DNA of 64,000 bases from Clostridia bacterium (GCA_017501345.1 JAFVXC010000025.1:54564-118563), one strand, 5' to 3'. Shown: positions 1 through 8,819, numbered from the stretch's first letter. Notes: generated by a model not told the origin, from the letters alone. Numbers and translations: made by a program.

Positions 1-1
1 T

Positions 2-310
2 GCAAGGAGAGAGGCTTCCCTCGGCACTTTTCATTTTCCGAACGGCGAATGCTTCAGAGACCTTTACAACCGCGCCTCTCTTTGCCTGTCCGAGCTTGCG
101 AAAAGGCACGACGGAGAGACCGTCCTTGTGGTGACACACGGCGGCGTGATCCGCGTCCTTGCCGCAGTCTGGAAGGGCATTCCAATCGAGCAGGTGCAGT
201 TGGTTCCCGACCCTAGAAACACCTCAATCACTGTGGTAGAACACGAAAACGGCAAGATGAAGCTACTGTCCTTCAATGATGTCAGCCATCTGCCCAAGGA
301 ATTACTGTAA
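2..310 (+). CDS. Histidine phosphatase family protein (C-terminal part)
   Basis: The 5' end lies outside the window, leaving 102 residues. The stretch TVLVVTHGGVIRVLAA is the second conserved histidine block of the phosphoglycerate mutase/histidine phosphatase superfamily, and the upstream PNGECFRDLYNR resembles the acidic PGGES segment that precedes it. The N-terminal RHG catalytic motif is not visible. Members dephosphorylate small metabolites such as alpha-ribazole phosphate or phosphoglycerate, and the substrate cannot be set from this fragment. The gene converges on the esterase gene that follows and shares its terminator. Confidence 0.85.
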   Translation, partial: ARREASLGTFHFPNGECFRDLYNRASLCLSELAKRHDGETVLVVTHGGVIRVLAAVWKGIPIEQVQLVPDPRNTSITVVEHENGKMKLLSFNDVSHLPKELL

Positions 311-320
311 AGCAAAACAG

Positions 321-358
321 AGGGAGAGTGAAATGCGTTTTCGCATTTCACTCTCCCT
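321..358. terminator. Bidirectional intrinsic terminator
   Basis: A perfect 17-bp stem (321-337 with 342-358) closes a TTTT loop. It lies between two convergent genes. The plus strand continues into TATTTTC and the minus strand into an A/T-rich run, so it can end transcription from both sides. Confidence 0.85.
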
Positions 359-365
359 ATTTTCA

Positions 366-1106
366 TCAGTTTTTCAAAAGGCTGAAATATGCCTCGGCGT
401 ACCGCCTGCCAAATTCACGAAGCGACGCGGAATCAAAGTGGATCCCGTCCGCCTTCAGCACGAGTCCCTCGGACGAAACGACCGCGCAATTCGGCAGCTC
501 CGCAGCGATCTCGCGGTACTGCACATTCATTCGTGCAGGACGATCCTCGAGGCCCCACTTCTCCCCGGGGTGCTCCGACAACTCCCCGATGATGAGGGGA
601 AGATCCTCTGCCCCCAGCTCCTTCCGAAGCGCTGTGATCATCTCCGTGAAGCACTGCCTATGCGCGAGCATCTCTTCATCCGTATGGCAGTCGCTCTCGC
701 CCTGATGCCAGATGATACCCGCAAGCGTCGACGACCGCTTCGCAAGCTGTGCCATAAACAGGGCGTGATCGTACAAAATCTCGCCCGGCATCCACTGCGC
801 GATCCTCGTGCCGCCGTCTGCGCAGGGGATCAGACCGATTCGTTCTCCCGTAGCCTTTGCGATCTCATCCGCAAAGCTTGCCGCAAGACCGATGCCGCTG
901 TGAAGCTTCTTGCCGAGCACTCGCCTGTCGGGATTGATCGGCTCGCTCATCGTCTGCCATCTGCCCATACGAAGCATCAGGCAGCTCTTATTTTTGATCG
1001 GCTCGACCTCGTCGAACTCGCCGCGTCCTGCCATATTCGATTGCCCGATCATCAAAAACGATCGAACGACTCCATCCGCTGTCTGTAGTCCGTCCTGAAT
1101 AATCAT
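366..1106 (-). CDS. SGNH/sialate O-acetylesterase-like carbohydrate esterase
   Basis: 246 residues. GQSNMAGRG at 21-29 carries the nucleophile (Ser23), WHQGESD at 133-139 is the family's conserved block, and DGIHFD at 220-225 supplies the Asp/His pair. This pattern is that of the SASA domain (carbohydrate esterase family 6-like), which removes acetyl or similar acyl groups from sugars. There is no signal peptide, so it probably acts in the cytoplasm on imported saccharides. It is the last gene of a minus-strand run after two beta-lactamase-fold hydrolases. A catabolite-type palindrome lies directly before its ribosome binding site. The exact acyl sugar is unknown. Confidence 0.85.
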   Translation of the reverse strand: MIIQDGLQTADGVVRSFLMIGQSNMAGRGEFDEVEPIKNKSCLMLRMGRWQTMSEPINPDRRVLGKKLHSGIGLAASFADEIAKATGERIGLIPCADGGTRIAQWMPGEILYDHALFMAQLAKRSSTLAGIIWHQGESDCHTDEEMLAHRQCFTEMITALRKELGAEDLPLIIGELSEHPGEKWGLEDRPARMNVQYREIAAELPNCAVVSSEGLVLKADGIHFDSASLREFGRRYAEAYFSLLKN

Positions 1107-1117
1107 TTGTGTCCCCC

Positions 1118-1135
1118 TTGTAAGCGTATACGCTT
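1118..1135. promoter_or_regulatory. Candidate cre/LacI-family operator
   Basis: AAGCGTATACGCTT (1122-1135) is a perfect 14-bp palindrome. TTGTAAGCGTATACG (1118-1132) fits the Gram-positive cre consensus WTGNAANCGNWNNCW at all but the last defined position. It lies about 12 nt before the esterase start codon on the minus strand. It could bind CcpA or a local LacI-type regulator. Function is inferred. Confidence 0.45.
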
Positions 1136-1157
1136 GCTTCCTCTCAGCTCAATCCAT

Positions 1158-2210
1158 TCAGAGTCCGAGATCTGCCTTGATTGCAGAATGAAGCTCGCGC
1201 CGCATCTGCACGATCGGCTCGTAGCTGTGCTTTCCGAGCTTTTTCTCGACGCTGCGGGTCGCATCCGACAAAACGATCACGTACAGCCCGCTCTCGGGAT
1301 CGACGAAGACCGATTGGCCCGTGTGTCCGCAATGTCCGACGCTTCCGTCAGGGAAAAGTCCCGCAGCCTGACCGAAATGCTCGTTTACGTGTATGTATCC
1401 CAGGCCTCTGTGTCCGTACGTATCGGTGGTCTCCATATTTGCGGTATAATTCTTCGCGGCAAGCAGAAAGGTCTCCTTCGAGAAGAGCGGCGAACCGTGT
1501 GCGATCAGCATTTTTGCAAAGAGCGTCATATCCCCAAGATTTGAGAACAGACCTGCATTTCCCGCAACACCGCCGAGGCGGCGGCAGTTGGGATCGTGCA
1601 CGATCCCAACGTTTTCATCAAGCATACGTGCGTTCACGATGTCAAGCGTTCTGTCGGGTAAATAGGACGTCATCGTCATACCGAGCGGCTCTGCAACGCG
1701 CTTTTTGAACGCGACGTCAAGACGCTCTCCGTAGATAGTTTCGAGAATTCTTCCGAGCAGAATGAAGCCAAAGCAGCTGTAACGGATGCTCGATCCAAGC
1801 GGCTTACTCAGCGGAACGCTTAAAATACAATGCTCGACACCCTCGTACTTCCCTTTATACTCACACTTCCGTAAGGAGTTATGGCTGATGCTCACCGTGT
1901 GGGTCATCAGATGCTTCACCGTCATTTCCTTCTTGTCGTCGGGAACGGGGAAAAATTTACTCACGGGATCCGAGACAGAAAGAAGTCCCTTGTCGATCGC
2001 TATCAGCGCGAGAGAAGTAACAACAACGATCTTTGTGACCGACGCCATATCGAACAGCGTCTTATCGCTGAGCACTCTATCCTCCGCAGTTCTCTTGACG
2101 TCGCAAAGGATCTCGTCTCCGCGGCCTACGCGAACGATGATGTTTTCAACTGTTTTTTCCGCCAAAAGCGAATCAATATATTTTTCAAGATTCTCAAAGC
2201 TATGCATCAT
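1158..2210 (-). CDS. Beta-lactamase-fold serine hydrolase (copy 1)
   Basis: 350 residues from the chosen ATG at 2210. The upstream in-frame ATG at 2228 would place the AAAGGAAG ribosome binding site inside the coding region. The class C beta-lactamase/PBP-like motifs are SVTK (Ser about 57, Lys about 60), a YSC triad in the position of YxN, and GHTG near the C-terminus. No signal peptide or membrane segment is visible, so it is probably a cytoplasmic esterase or amidase, not a resistance enzyme. It is closely similar throughout to the next gene upstream (2280-3314), which marks a tandem duplication. The substrate is unknown; the adjoining acetylesterase and deacetylase suggest carbohydrate esters. 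Confidence 0.82.
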   Translation of the reverse strand: MMHSFENLEKYIDSLLAEKTVENIIVRVGRGDEILCDVKRTAEDRVLSDKTLFDMASVTKIVVVTSLALIAIDKGLLSVSDPVSKFFPVPDDKKEMTVKHLMTHTVSISHNSLRKCEYKGKYEGVEHCILSVPLSKPLGSSIRYSCFGFILLGRILETIYGERLDVAFKKRVAEPLGMTMTSYLPDRTLDIVNARMLDENVGIVHDPNCRRLGGVAGNAGLFSNLGDMTLFAKMLIAHGSPLFSKETFLLAAKNYTANMETTDTYGHRGLGYIHVNEHFGQAAGLFPDGSVGHCGHTGQSVFVDPESGLYVIVLSDATRSVEKKLGKHSYEPIVQMRRELHSAIKADLGL

Positions 2211-2279
2211 TTTCTTCCTTTCAGGCATTTTTATAACTGCTTACGGCATTATGCACCATAAGGGATTCGTTTGGAGTGG

Positions 2280-3314
2280 TCAAAGTCCGAGGTCAGCCTT
2301 GATCGCAGCGTGGAGATCGTGCCGCATCTGCATAACCGGCTCATAGCTCGATTTCCCGAGCTTTTTCGCGATACTGAGGGTCGCGTCCGACAAGATGATC
2401 ACGTACAATCCGCTCTCGGGATCGACGAACACCGACTGTCCCGTGTGGCCGCAATGCCCGACGCTTCCGTCGGGGAAAAGTCCGCCTGCCTGCATAAAGT
2501 TCTCGTTCACGTATACGTAGCCAAGTCCACGGTGACCGGACGTTTTTACGGTTGCCATATTCTCGGTGTAATTTCTTGCGGCAAGCGTAAAGGTCTCCTC
2601 TGAAAAGAGCGGCGATCCGTGTGCGATCAGCATTTTGGCAAAGGTCGTCATATCCTCAAGATTCGAGAACAAACCTGCGTTTCCCGCAACACAGCCGAGG
2701 TGTCGACAGTTGTAATCATTGACCACTCCGCACATTTCTTCCTTGCCGTTTGCATTTACGATATCGAGCGTTCGATCCGGCAAATAACCTGAGGAATGCA
2801 TCCCGAGTGGCTCCGCAACGCGCTTTTTGAAGGCAACGTCAAGGCGCTCTCCGTAGATCGTTTCAAGTATTCTGCCGAGAACGATAAAACCGGGACAGCT
2901 GTAAAGAATTCCCGTTCCGATCGGAATATCCGAGGGGATATTCAGTATGTAATCCTGAACAGTTTCATATCCATCCGTGTGCTTCAGAAGCGACTTGTGA
3001 CCGATACCCATCGTATGCGTCATCAGGTGCTTTATCGTCATTTCCTTCTTGTCGTCTGGAACGGGGAAAAATTTGCTCACGGGATCCGAGACAGAAAGCA
3101 GTCCCTTGTCAATCGCCATCAGTGCGAGCGAGGTCGTTGCAACGATCTTTGTGACCGAAGCCATATCGAACAGCGTCCTGTCGGTCAGCACTCTATCCTC
3201 CACAGTTCTCTTGACGTCGCAAAGGATCTCGTCTCCGCGACCCACACGTACGATAATGTTTTCAACCGTTTTGTCCGACAAAAGCAAATCGATACACTTT
3301 TTCAAATTGTTCAT
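2280..3314 (-). CDS. Beta-lactamase-fold serine hydrolase (copy 2)
   Basis: 344 residues, starting MNNLKK after an AAGG ribosome binding site. SVTK at about 53-56 is the acylation motif, YSCPGF stands where YxN is usual, and GHTGQS occurs near residue 290. It is a paralogue of copy 1; long blocks such as VENIIVRVGRGDEILCDVKR are shared almost unchanged. The two copies differ most in the lid region after the first motif, which would fit different ligands. It is the first gene behind a consensus promoter on the minus strand, so the three hydrolases down to 366 probably form one transcript. No export signal is seen. Confidence 0.82.
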   Translation of the reverse strand: MNNLKKCIDLLLSDKTVENIIVRVGRGDEILCDVKRTVEDRVLTDRTLFDMASVTKIVATTSLALMAIDKGLLSVSDPVSKFFPVPDDKKEMTIKHLMTHTMGIGHKSLLKHTDGYETVQDYILNIPSDIPIGTGILYSCPGFIVLGRILETIYGERLDVAFKKRVAEPLGMHSSGYLPDRTLDIVNANGKEEMCGVVNDYNCRHLGCVAGNAGLFSNLEDMTTFAKMLIAHGSPLFSEETFTLAARNYTENMATVKTSGHRGLGYVYVNENFMQAGGLFPDGSVGHCGHTGQSVFVDPESGLYVIILSDATLSIAKKLGKSSYEPVMQMRHDLHAAIKADLGL

Positions 3315-3352
3315 TTCATTTACCTTCTTTCTTTATGCTTCTTTCAATAGCA

Positions 3353-3381
3353 ATTATAGCAAGCAAAAGTGAAAAAGTCAA
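3353..3381 (-). promoter_or_regulatory. Promoter of the serine hydrolase/esterase run
   Basis: On the minus strand TTGACT (3381-3376) and TATAAT (3358-3353) are separated by exactly 17 bp, about 40 bp before the copy 2 start codon. Confidence 0.75.
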
Positions 3382-3449
3382 CCAACTTTTGCTCGAGAAT
3401 TGCCTTTTTTCAATTCATGTTGGGAATTTTCCTGCGAGAAAGGCTTTGT

Positions 3450-4145
3450 TTACAAAAGCAAGGTCTCCCTGTTGGTACCGTAGAAAATATCCGCGTGACC
3501 CGAAAGCTTCTTGCAAATTTCCTCAAAGCGCTCCCAGCTGATATATGCCGCATCCATCTCATACGAATGCCCCCAGATATAGAGGAGCTGCGGATTCTCT
3601 GCCTTAAGTGCGAGAAACTCGTCCACGATGCTTTCGAGGCAGTCCTCGACATAATAGACCGACGGATCAAATCTGTAAAGGTTGTCCTGACGATCAAATC
3701 GGTGCGTCGACGTGATCGTTCGCGCATATTTTACGCCCGTTTGCTCTCGGATCACCGAAGCAACTCTGTCGTCGTTGTTAACGCCGCCGCAGGGGTACGC
3801 CATACCGACGACCTCATATCCCGCAAGCTCCGAAAGCATCCGTCGGTCATTCTCCACCTGATACGCAACCGTCTCGTCGTCAAGTCTTGTAAGATTCGGA
3901 TGTGTCAACGTATGCACCGCGATCTCGTGTCCGTCGTAGATCCGCCTGACGCTCGACGGCGAGGTCTTATTGTGCGATACCCGTCTTCCGTTTCGGTCGA
4001 GCGCATTCGGCAGCCCCAGTAATGCGGAGTTCAGATTAAACGTTCCCTTCAGTCCGTATTCATTGAGAATCCCGATCAACCGCTCGTCCTGCGTGACACC
4101 GTCGTCAAAGCTGAAGGTGATCGCTTTTTTCTTTCCGTTCCACAT
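3450..4145 (-). CDS. Polysaccharide deacetylase (NodB-type)
   Basis: 231 residues. TFSFDDGVTQD (10-20) holds the metal/base aspartates Asp14 and Asp15, and HTLTHP (78-83) is the HxxxHP zinc motif of carbohydrate esterase family 4. The later IWGHSYEMD segment supplies the usual catalytic-histidine region. There is no signal peptide, unlike peptidoglycan deacetylases, so the substrate is more likely an intracellular sugar or amide. It is read from an AAGGAG site 9 nt before ATG and follows an SGNH hydrolase gene in the same direction. Confidence 0.85.
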   Translation of the reverse strand: MWNGKKKAITFSFDDGVTQDERLIGILNEYGLKGTFNLNSALLGLPNALDRNGRRVSHNKTSPSSVRRIYDGHEIAVHTLTHPNLTRLDDETVAYQVENDRRMLSELAGYEVVGMAYPCGGVNNDDRVASVIREQTGVKYARTITSTHRFDRQDNLYRFDPSVYYVEDCLESIVDEFLALKAENPQLLYIWGHSYEMDAAYISWERFEEICKKLSGHADIFYGTNRETLLL

Positions 4146-4205
4146 CCCTATGTACTCCTTTTCATTTTTTCATCAGTGTCCCGATTCCGATATCAATACC
4201 CGATA

Positions 4206-4850
4206 TCAATACCCAATATTACTGCTCGAATACCGCTCGGGCTCGAAGTTTTCGATATTAACCTCAGACGGCGTGATCTCAAGAAGCTCACAAATAACCG
4301 ATAAAACTCTTCCGCCGATCAGCTCAGTCCCCATAGGCGTATAGAAATGCACGAAATCCGAGCGATAGGAATCGGGAACATCCTTCACAAGAGAATAGAG
4401 ATCGTTGATCACAGTATCCGTATGGGAAAGCGCCCTCAGTGCAACGTCGTTATATTTTTCAATCGTAGCATTGTGCCTTTTGAATTCCGGCCTGCACCAC
4501 TCCTCTTTCACGGAGGTCGAGGTAGCAAAAACGATTTTTGCCTTCGGGAAAAGCATCCTGAGGCGCTTATCGATCCTCGGAAGAACGTCCTCATAATACG
4601 CCAGCGTCGTCAGCGGCTCGTCTCCGAATAACTCGAGCGCATCCCACAGCCCTGCATTCCAATGAACGAGGTCGACGTCATCCCCCCATTTTCCCTTCTT
4701 CTTCCAGTCGTGCGCATAGCGCAAAACGTATTCTGCGAACCTGCAGTTTTCGCCCGGATAATAGACCTCAGCCGCGTTACTGAGCGCGTCCTTAACGTAT
4801 TTGTCATATCCCATTCGTATGGAATCTCCGATCAAAACAATCTTTTTCAT
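4206..4850 (-). CDS. SGNH/GDSL-family hydrolase
   Basis: 214 residues. The N-terminal VLIGDSIRMGY holds the GDS nucleophile block (Ser10), WNAGLWD matches block III (Asn), and DFVHFYTPMG gives the catalytic Asp and His. The protein is cytoplasmic by sequence. The family includes esterases, acetylhydrolases and lysophospholipases; the local group of carbohydrate-active enzymes suggests a sugar acetyl or acyl ester. Its AAGGAG site lies in the last codons of the upstream transporter gene, with only 3 nt between stop and start, so translation is probably coupled. Confidence 0.8.
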   Translation of the reverse strand: MKKIVLIGDSIRMGYDKYVKDALSNAAEVYYPGENCRFAEYVLRYAHDWKKKGKWGDDVDLVHWNAGLWDALELFGDEPLTTLAYYEDVLPRIDKRLRMLFPKAKIVFATSTSVKEEWCRPEFKRHNATIEKYNDVALRALSHTDTVINDLYSLVKDVPDSYRSDFVHFYTPMGTELIGGRVLSVICELLEITPSEVNIENFEPERYSSSNIGY

Positions 4851-4853
4851 TTT

Positions 4854-5729
4854 TTACTCCTTTTCTGCTTTTCCAATGATAAAAATTGCGCCGAGAATCA
4901 AAATAATTCCGAAAACCGAAAACAGATCGGGCTTTTCTCCGAAGATCACAATACTAAAGAGCGTAGCAGCCATCGGCTCGACAATGGCAAGCGCCGAGGC
5001 GGTTCCTGCCGATAAGTGCTTCATAGAGAGGGTATACAAAAAGTACGGTACAACGAAGGTGAAGATCCCGAGCCCGATAAGCAACGGAATCGTGACTATG
5101 GGGGCCACGGATGCGTTTTTGACTACCTTTACGGGCTCAAGCACGAATAAGGATATCAGGGACATAAACAGAAAGCCGTACAAGGTAACGGATTCCGGAG
5201 CGATCTTACGCTGCACCGATATTTTTGTCAAAATATTGTATGTTGCATAAGCAACACCTGAAAAAGCACCGATGAGAATCCCCAGAGCGTCGAATTTCAG
5301 TCCGCCGACGACGCCCGAAACAAGCGCGCAGCCGATCAGCATACCGAAAACGGCAACGAGCTTCAGCCTTGTAAGCCGTTCCTTCAGAAAGAGCACCGAA
5401 AAGATCATAACGTAGATCGGAGCTGTGTACATCAGCACCACCGCAGTCGAAACCGAGGTCATCATCATAGAAAGGTAATAACAGCTTGCCGTAAAAAACA
5501 AAGAGACTCCGATCCCGAAAAAAAGCAACAGTTGAATCGGCTTGATACGAAACGCAGACCTGCATCGAAGGACGGAATACACGAGCATACAAAGAAATGA
5601 AACAATCGCCCGAACGCCCGTCATCTGAAAAGAGGTAAAGCCGTACGGCTCAAGATAATTCACAAAGATCCCCGATGTTCCCCAAAAGATTCCTGCGAAA
5701 ACTATGTATAAAATCGCTCTTTTTTTCAT
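4854..5729 (-). CDS. DMT/EamA-family transporter
   Basis: 291 residues from ATG 5729, which overlaps the stop of rlmD by one base (TGATG) after a GAGGAAAA site. About ten hydrophobic segments are visible, in two repeats of the EamA fold. The first starts with GIFWGTSGIFVNYL and the second around AYATYNILTK. The repeats SAGTASALAIVEPMAA and STAVVLMYTAPI are typical of the family. It is an inner-membrane carrier that probably exports a metabolite or amino acid. The substrate cannot be read from sequence. Confidence 0.88.
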   Translation of the reverse strand: MKKRAILYIVFAGIFWGTSGIFVNYLEPYGFTSFQMTGVRAIVSFLCMLVYSVLRCRSAFRIKPIQLLLFFGIGVSLFFTASCYYLSMMMTSVSTAVVLMYTAPIYVMIFSVLFLKERLTRLKLVAVFGMLIGCALVSGVVGGLKFDALGILIGAFSGVAYATYNILTKISVQRKIAPESVTLYGFLFMSLISLFVLEPVKVVKNASVAPIVTIPLLIGLGIFTFVVPYFLYTLSMKHLSAGTASALAIVEPMAATLFSIVIFGEKPDLFSVFGIILILGAIFIIGKAEKE

Positions 5730-7135
5730 CACATTTTCCTCTTCAAGCACACAATAGATTCAACGTGCCCCGTCCTCGGGAACAGGTCGACCGGCTGAAC
5801 CTCCCCGATCTCATAGCCCTTCTCAAGGAAATACTTGCAGTCACGTGCAAGGGTATCGGGACCGCAGGAAACGTACACGACGCGCGGGATCTCACGCGCC
5901 GCGATCGCGTCGATCAGCTCTCTCGTCGTTCCCTTTCTCGGCGGGTCGATCACGACAACGTCGGCGTCGATCCTCTCCCCACGCTCGGTTTCGGCGGCAG
6001 AGAGAAACCGCTCGGCGCTCGATGCGTCGCCGCAGTAGAAGGATGCGTTCGTGATACCGTTCCTCTCGGCGTTTTTCCTCGCGCATTCGACCGCTTCGGG
6101 AACGATCTCGATTCCGATCAGCTCCTTCGCACTGTCCGCCATCGTGAGTCCGATCGAGCCGATGCCGCAGTAAAGGTCGAGAAGGATCTCCTTCCCCGTG
6201 AGCGCCGCCCGCTCCCTTGCAAGTCCGTAGAGGAGCTCTGCGCCGTCGTGATTCACCTGCCAGAATGCCGCAGGATCAATTTCAAATTCAAGTCCGCAAA
6301 GACGGTCGCGAAGCGTCCGCACGCCGTCAAGAATGATGTACCGATTCCCGAGCACCACGTTGGTGTTCTCGGGCTGTATGCAGAGAAGCACGCCGACGAC
6401 CTCGGGGAACTGTCTCCGAAGCGTCCGTGCCATATCGTAGCCGTGTGGAAATTTCGCATCCCGTACGACGACCGTTACGAGGATCTCCCCCGTCCCCTCT
6501 CCCTGTCGGAGGTAGAAATGACGGATCAGCCCCTTCTTCGTCTCCTCGTTGTATGCGGGGATCTTATGCTTGCTTGCAAACGCACAGAGAAACGCAACGA
6601 TCTCGGAAAAGCGAACGGGCTGAAGGGCACAGTCGGTCGCAGAAACGAGTCGGTGCGTTTTAGATGCATAAAAGCCCGCCTCGATGCCGTTCTTGCCCAT
6701 CGCGACGGGATACTGTGCCTTATTGCGGTAGCCGCGCACGCGCCCGGTCGACAAGACGGGAAGCACCGTCACGTGGGACAGCCCCTCGCGACGGAAGCAA
6801 TTTTCGACGTGCTCGCGCTTCAGCTCCTTCTCGTATTCATACGAGATCGGTCTGTATATACAGCCGCCGCACCCGAGAGGAGCGCGACAGAGGTCCACGC
6901 CCTCCCGCTTTTCGGAGGGCGTTACGATCTTATGCAGCTTGCCGACGATATAGCTCTTATTCAGCTTGATCGCCGTAGCCTCAACAGTCTCTCCCGTGAC
7001 CGCGCCCTTTACAAAGACTACGGTTCCGTCCTCGCGGTAACCGCCCGCGAGCCGACCGACTCCGCAGCCGAGATTATTCATCTCGGTCACGGTGACGCGA
7101 AAGACGTCGTTTTTACGAATGCTTTTCTGTTCCAT
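5729..7135 (-). CDS. rlmD: 23S rRNA (uracil-C5)-methyltransferase, RlmD/RumA family
   Basis: 468 residues. An N-terminal TRAM domain (about 1-60) is followed by a cysteine cluster CRAPLGCGGC that, with a later Cys (ATDCALQP), can hold the [4Fe-4S] cluster of RumA/RlmD. The SAM domain shows LLDLYCGIGSIGL, VIDPPRKG and YVSCGPDTLARD, which includes the catalytic Cys. It methylates a uridine of 23S rRNA (m5U1939-type) or a tRNA uridine; paralogues such as RlmCD are hard to tell apart, so the exact site is uncertain. It lies 3 nt after the metallophosphoesterase gene. Confidence 0.9.
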   Translation of the reverse strand: MEQKSIRKNDVFRVTVTEMNNLGCGVGRLAGGYREDGTVVFVKGAVTGETVEATAIKLNKSYIVGKLHKIVTPSEKREGVDLCRAPLGCGGCIYRPISYEYEKELKREHVENCFRREGLSHVTVLPVLSTGRVRGYRNKAQYPVAMGKNGIEAGFYASKTHRLVSATDCALQPVRFSEIVAFLCAFASKHKIPAYNEETKKGLIRHFYLRQGEGTGEILVTVVVRDAKFPHGYDMARTLRRQFPEVVGVLLCIQPENTNVVLGNRYIILDGVRTLRDRLCGLEFEIDPAAFWQVNHDGAELLYGLARERAALTGKEILLDLYCGIGSIGLTMADSAKELIGIEIVPEAVECARKNAERNGITNASFYCGDASSAERFLSAAETERGERIDADVVVIDPPRKGTTRELIDAIAAREIPRVVYVSCGPDTLARDCKYFLEKGYEIGEVQPVDLFPRTGHVESIVCLKRKM

Positions 7136-7138
7136 AGG

Positions 7139-7828
7139 TCAGATATAATATTCCTTGCCGTTGTCAAGGCAGAGGCAGGCGAGCTTACCGCCGAATGCGG
7201 CCCCGCAGTCGATCGCAATCGATCCGTTGCCGTAGTAGATCATTTCGGGCTCGGCATCGGGGATCTCTGACACAGGAACGTGTCCGACGATGATCTGCTT
7301 ATCGGGGAAATATTCTCGCTCAAGGTCAAGGGGCTCCGAGATAAAGGTCTCGGGGGCACATTCCTCAAGCACCATATCGGGCGAAAAGCCCGCAATTCCC
7401 GCGTGCACGAGCAGATAGGTCTCGTCCTTCACCGTGACCTCCTCATAAAGTGCCATATCGGCAAGATAATCGAGGACGCCTTCCTTCATATCGTCATCAA
7501 GCTCACGGAAGCCCGCAAGCGTCGAGGCGCCGCCCGCCTTCACCCATTCGTTCATTTCCGCGATGAATGCAGGGTCGGGATCGCCGCCCTCCTTCGTGAA
7601 TTTATCATACGCAAGAAGCATCCGCGCCGCCTTATAATCGTGGTCGCCGACGATCGGCAATACGTTCGCGCGCATACTCATATCACACAAAATGCCCATT
7701 GAATCCTCGCCGTGGTCGACGATGTCACCAATGACGTACAGAACGTCCTTATCGGAAAAGTCGATCTTAGACAAGAGCTCGTTATAACGGTCCATCGAAC
7801 CGTGCAGATCGGATACAACGTATGTCAT
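7139..7828 (-). CDS. Calcineurin-like metallophosphoesterase
   Basis: 229 residues. The dimetal motifs appear in order: SDLHGS (6-11), GDIVDHG (about 34-40), GDHD in the place of GNHD/E, LLVHAG and VGHVP. The arrangement matches Ser/Thr protein phosphatase-like and diadenosine tetraphosphatase-like bacterial enzymes. It is soluble. The start follows a GAAGGA site, and the gene is part of the minus-strand run from trmK to the SGNH gene. The substrate is not identifiable. Confidence 0.85.
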   Translation of the reverse strand: MTYVVSDLHGSMDRYNELLSKIDFSDKDVLYVIGDIVDHGEDSMGILCDMSMRANVLPIVGDHDYKAARMLLAYDKFTKEGGDPDPAFIAEMNEWVKAGGASTLAGFRELDDDMKEGVLDYLADMALYEEVTVKDETYLLVHAGIAGFSPDMVLEECAPETFISEPLDLEREYFPDKQIIVGHVPVSEIPDAEPEMIYYGNGSIAIDCGAAFGGKLACLCLDNGKEYYI

Positions 7829-7864
7829 AGAAATATTCCTTCTTTCGTTTTTTCTTATTTGGCG

Positions 7865-8626
7865 TCAGAGCACGCGTACGGCATCCGAGAAGCATATCGT
7901 CGTTTTTACGGTCGGATCAAGCTCTCTCGCGAGCGACTCAAGCCTCTTGCAGACGGGATACTCGGTATAAAAATGTCCTGCCTCGATAAGATTCAGACCC
8001 ATTTCGGGTGCATCGACGAGCTGATGGTACGCAAGCTCACCCGTAACGTAGGTGTCCGCACCTGCCGCCATTGCGGCGTATACGTCATCCTTCCCCGAGC
8101 CGCCGAGCACGGCGACGCGCGAGACAGATCTCCTTCCGTCTCCGAGCTTCACGACAGGCGCACCGAGTACCTCCTTCACGCGACGTGCAAAGTCCTCCGC
8201 CCGCATTTCTTCGGTAAGACTGCCGATCCGTCCGATCGCCTCGTCCCCGAAGGGTGCCGTTTCCGAAAGCCCGAGAAGCTCCGCGAGCACGTCATTGACA
8301 CCGCCCTCCACCGCATCGAGACGCGTGTGGAAGGACATCGCCGAAATGCCGTTTTTCACAAGTGCAAGGAGTTTTCTTGCCGTGCCGTCCTCCTGTGAAA
8401 GATGCTTTACTCCGCGAAAGATCAGCGGATGGTGTGCGAGAATCAGGTCATAGCCGCCCTCGATCGCGATCTCAACGACCCTTTCGGTCACGTCGAGCGC
8501 GATGAGGATATTTTCGACCTCTCTCAACGCATCGGGACAGCACATCAGTCCGTCGTTATCCCATTCACACGATAACGCCGACGGTATTTTTTCACAAAAA
8601 TGCTTGTAATATTCTTTTACAGTCAT
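7865..8626 (-). CDS. Nif3-like dinuclear metal centre protein (DUF34)
   Basis: 253 residues from ATG 8626 (GAGG site 8 nt upstream); an upstream in-frame GTG at 8635 overlaps that site and is less likely. The N-terminal WDNDGL and LAHHPLIFRG hold metal-binding His residues of the Nif3/YqfO family, and the C-terminal EAGHFYTE supplies the second His/Glu pair. Members form hexameric toroids; proposed roles include GTP cyclohydrolase-like activity and metal insertion. In Firmicutes it is commonly found beside trmK, as here (yqfN-yqfO order). Confidence 0.88.
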   Translation of the reverse strand: MTVKEYYKHFCEKIPSALSCEWDNDGLMCCPDALREVENILIALDVTERVVEIAIEGGYDLILAHHPLIFRGVKHLSQEDGTARKLLALVKNGISAMSFHTRLDAVEGGVNDVLAELLGLSETAPFGDEAIGRIGSLTEEMRAEDFARRVKEVLGAPVVKLGDGRRSVSRVAVLGGSGKDDVYAAMAAGADTYVTGELAYHQLVDAPEMGLNLIEAGHFYTEYPVCKRLESLARELDPTVKTTICFSDAVRVL

Positions 8627-8646
8627 ATTTTTCACCTCTTATATCC

Positions 8647-8819
8647 CGAGGCTCTGCCTCGGACTCCGCTTAAGAAACTTTTTTCTAAAAAAGTTTCTTA
8701 AGAATCTTCAAAAAACTTTCTCGAAAAACGATTTTTCCTTTTGCGTAAAAGGTTCTTGGAAATTCTTAAAAGCCTTCTTGCAAGAAGGCTTTTATGCAGA
8801 GCTCGAGGCAGAGCCTCGA
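8647..8819. repeat. Intercistronic palindromic element, copy 1 (trmK/nif3 gap)
   Basis: It is bounded by two GC hairpins, CGAGGC-tct-GCCTCG (8647-8661) and CGAGGC-aga-GCCTCG (8804-8818). Inside are an AAGAAAC...GTTTCTT hairpin and an AAAAGCCTTCTT/AAGAAGGCTTTT hairpin (8768-8793). It starts 3 nt after the trmK stop (minus strand) and fills most of the gap to the Nif3 gene. It belongs to the seven-copy family described in the findings. Confidence 0.8.

Noticed and set aside
5675..7270. Plus-strand reading frame of 531 codons opposite rlmD
   Set aside because: Shadow of the rlmD gene on the other strand, without family motifs or a ribosome binding site.
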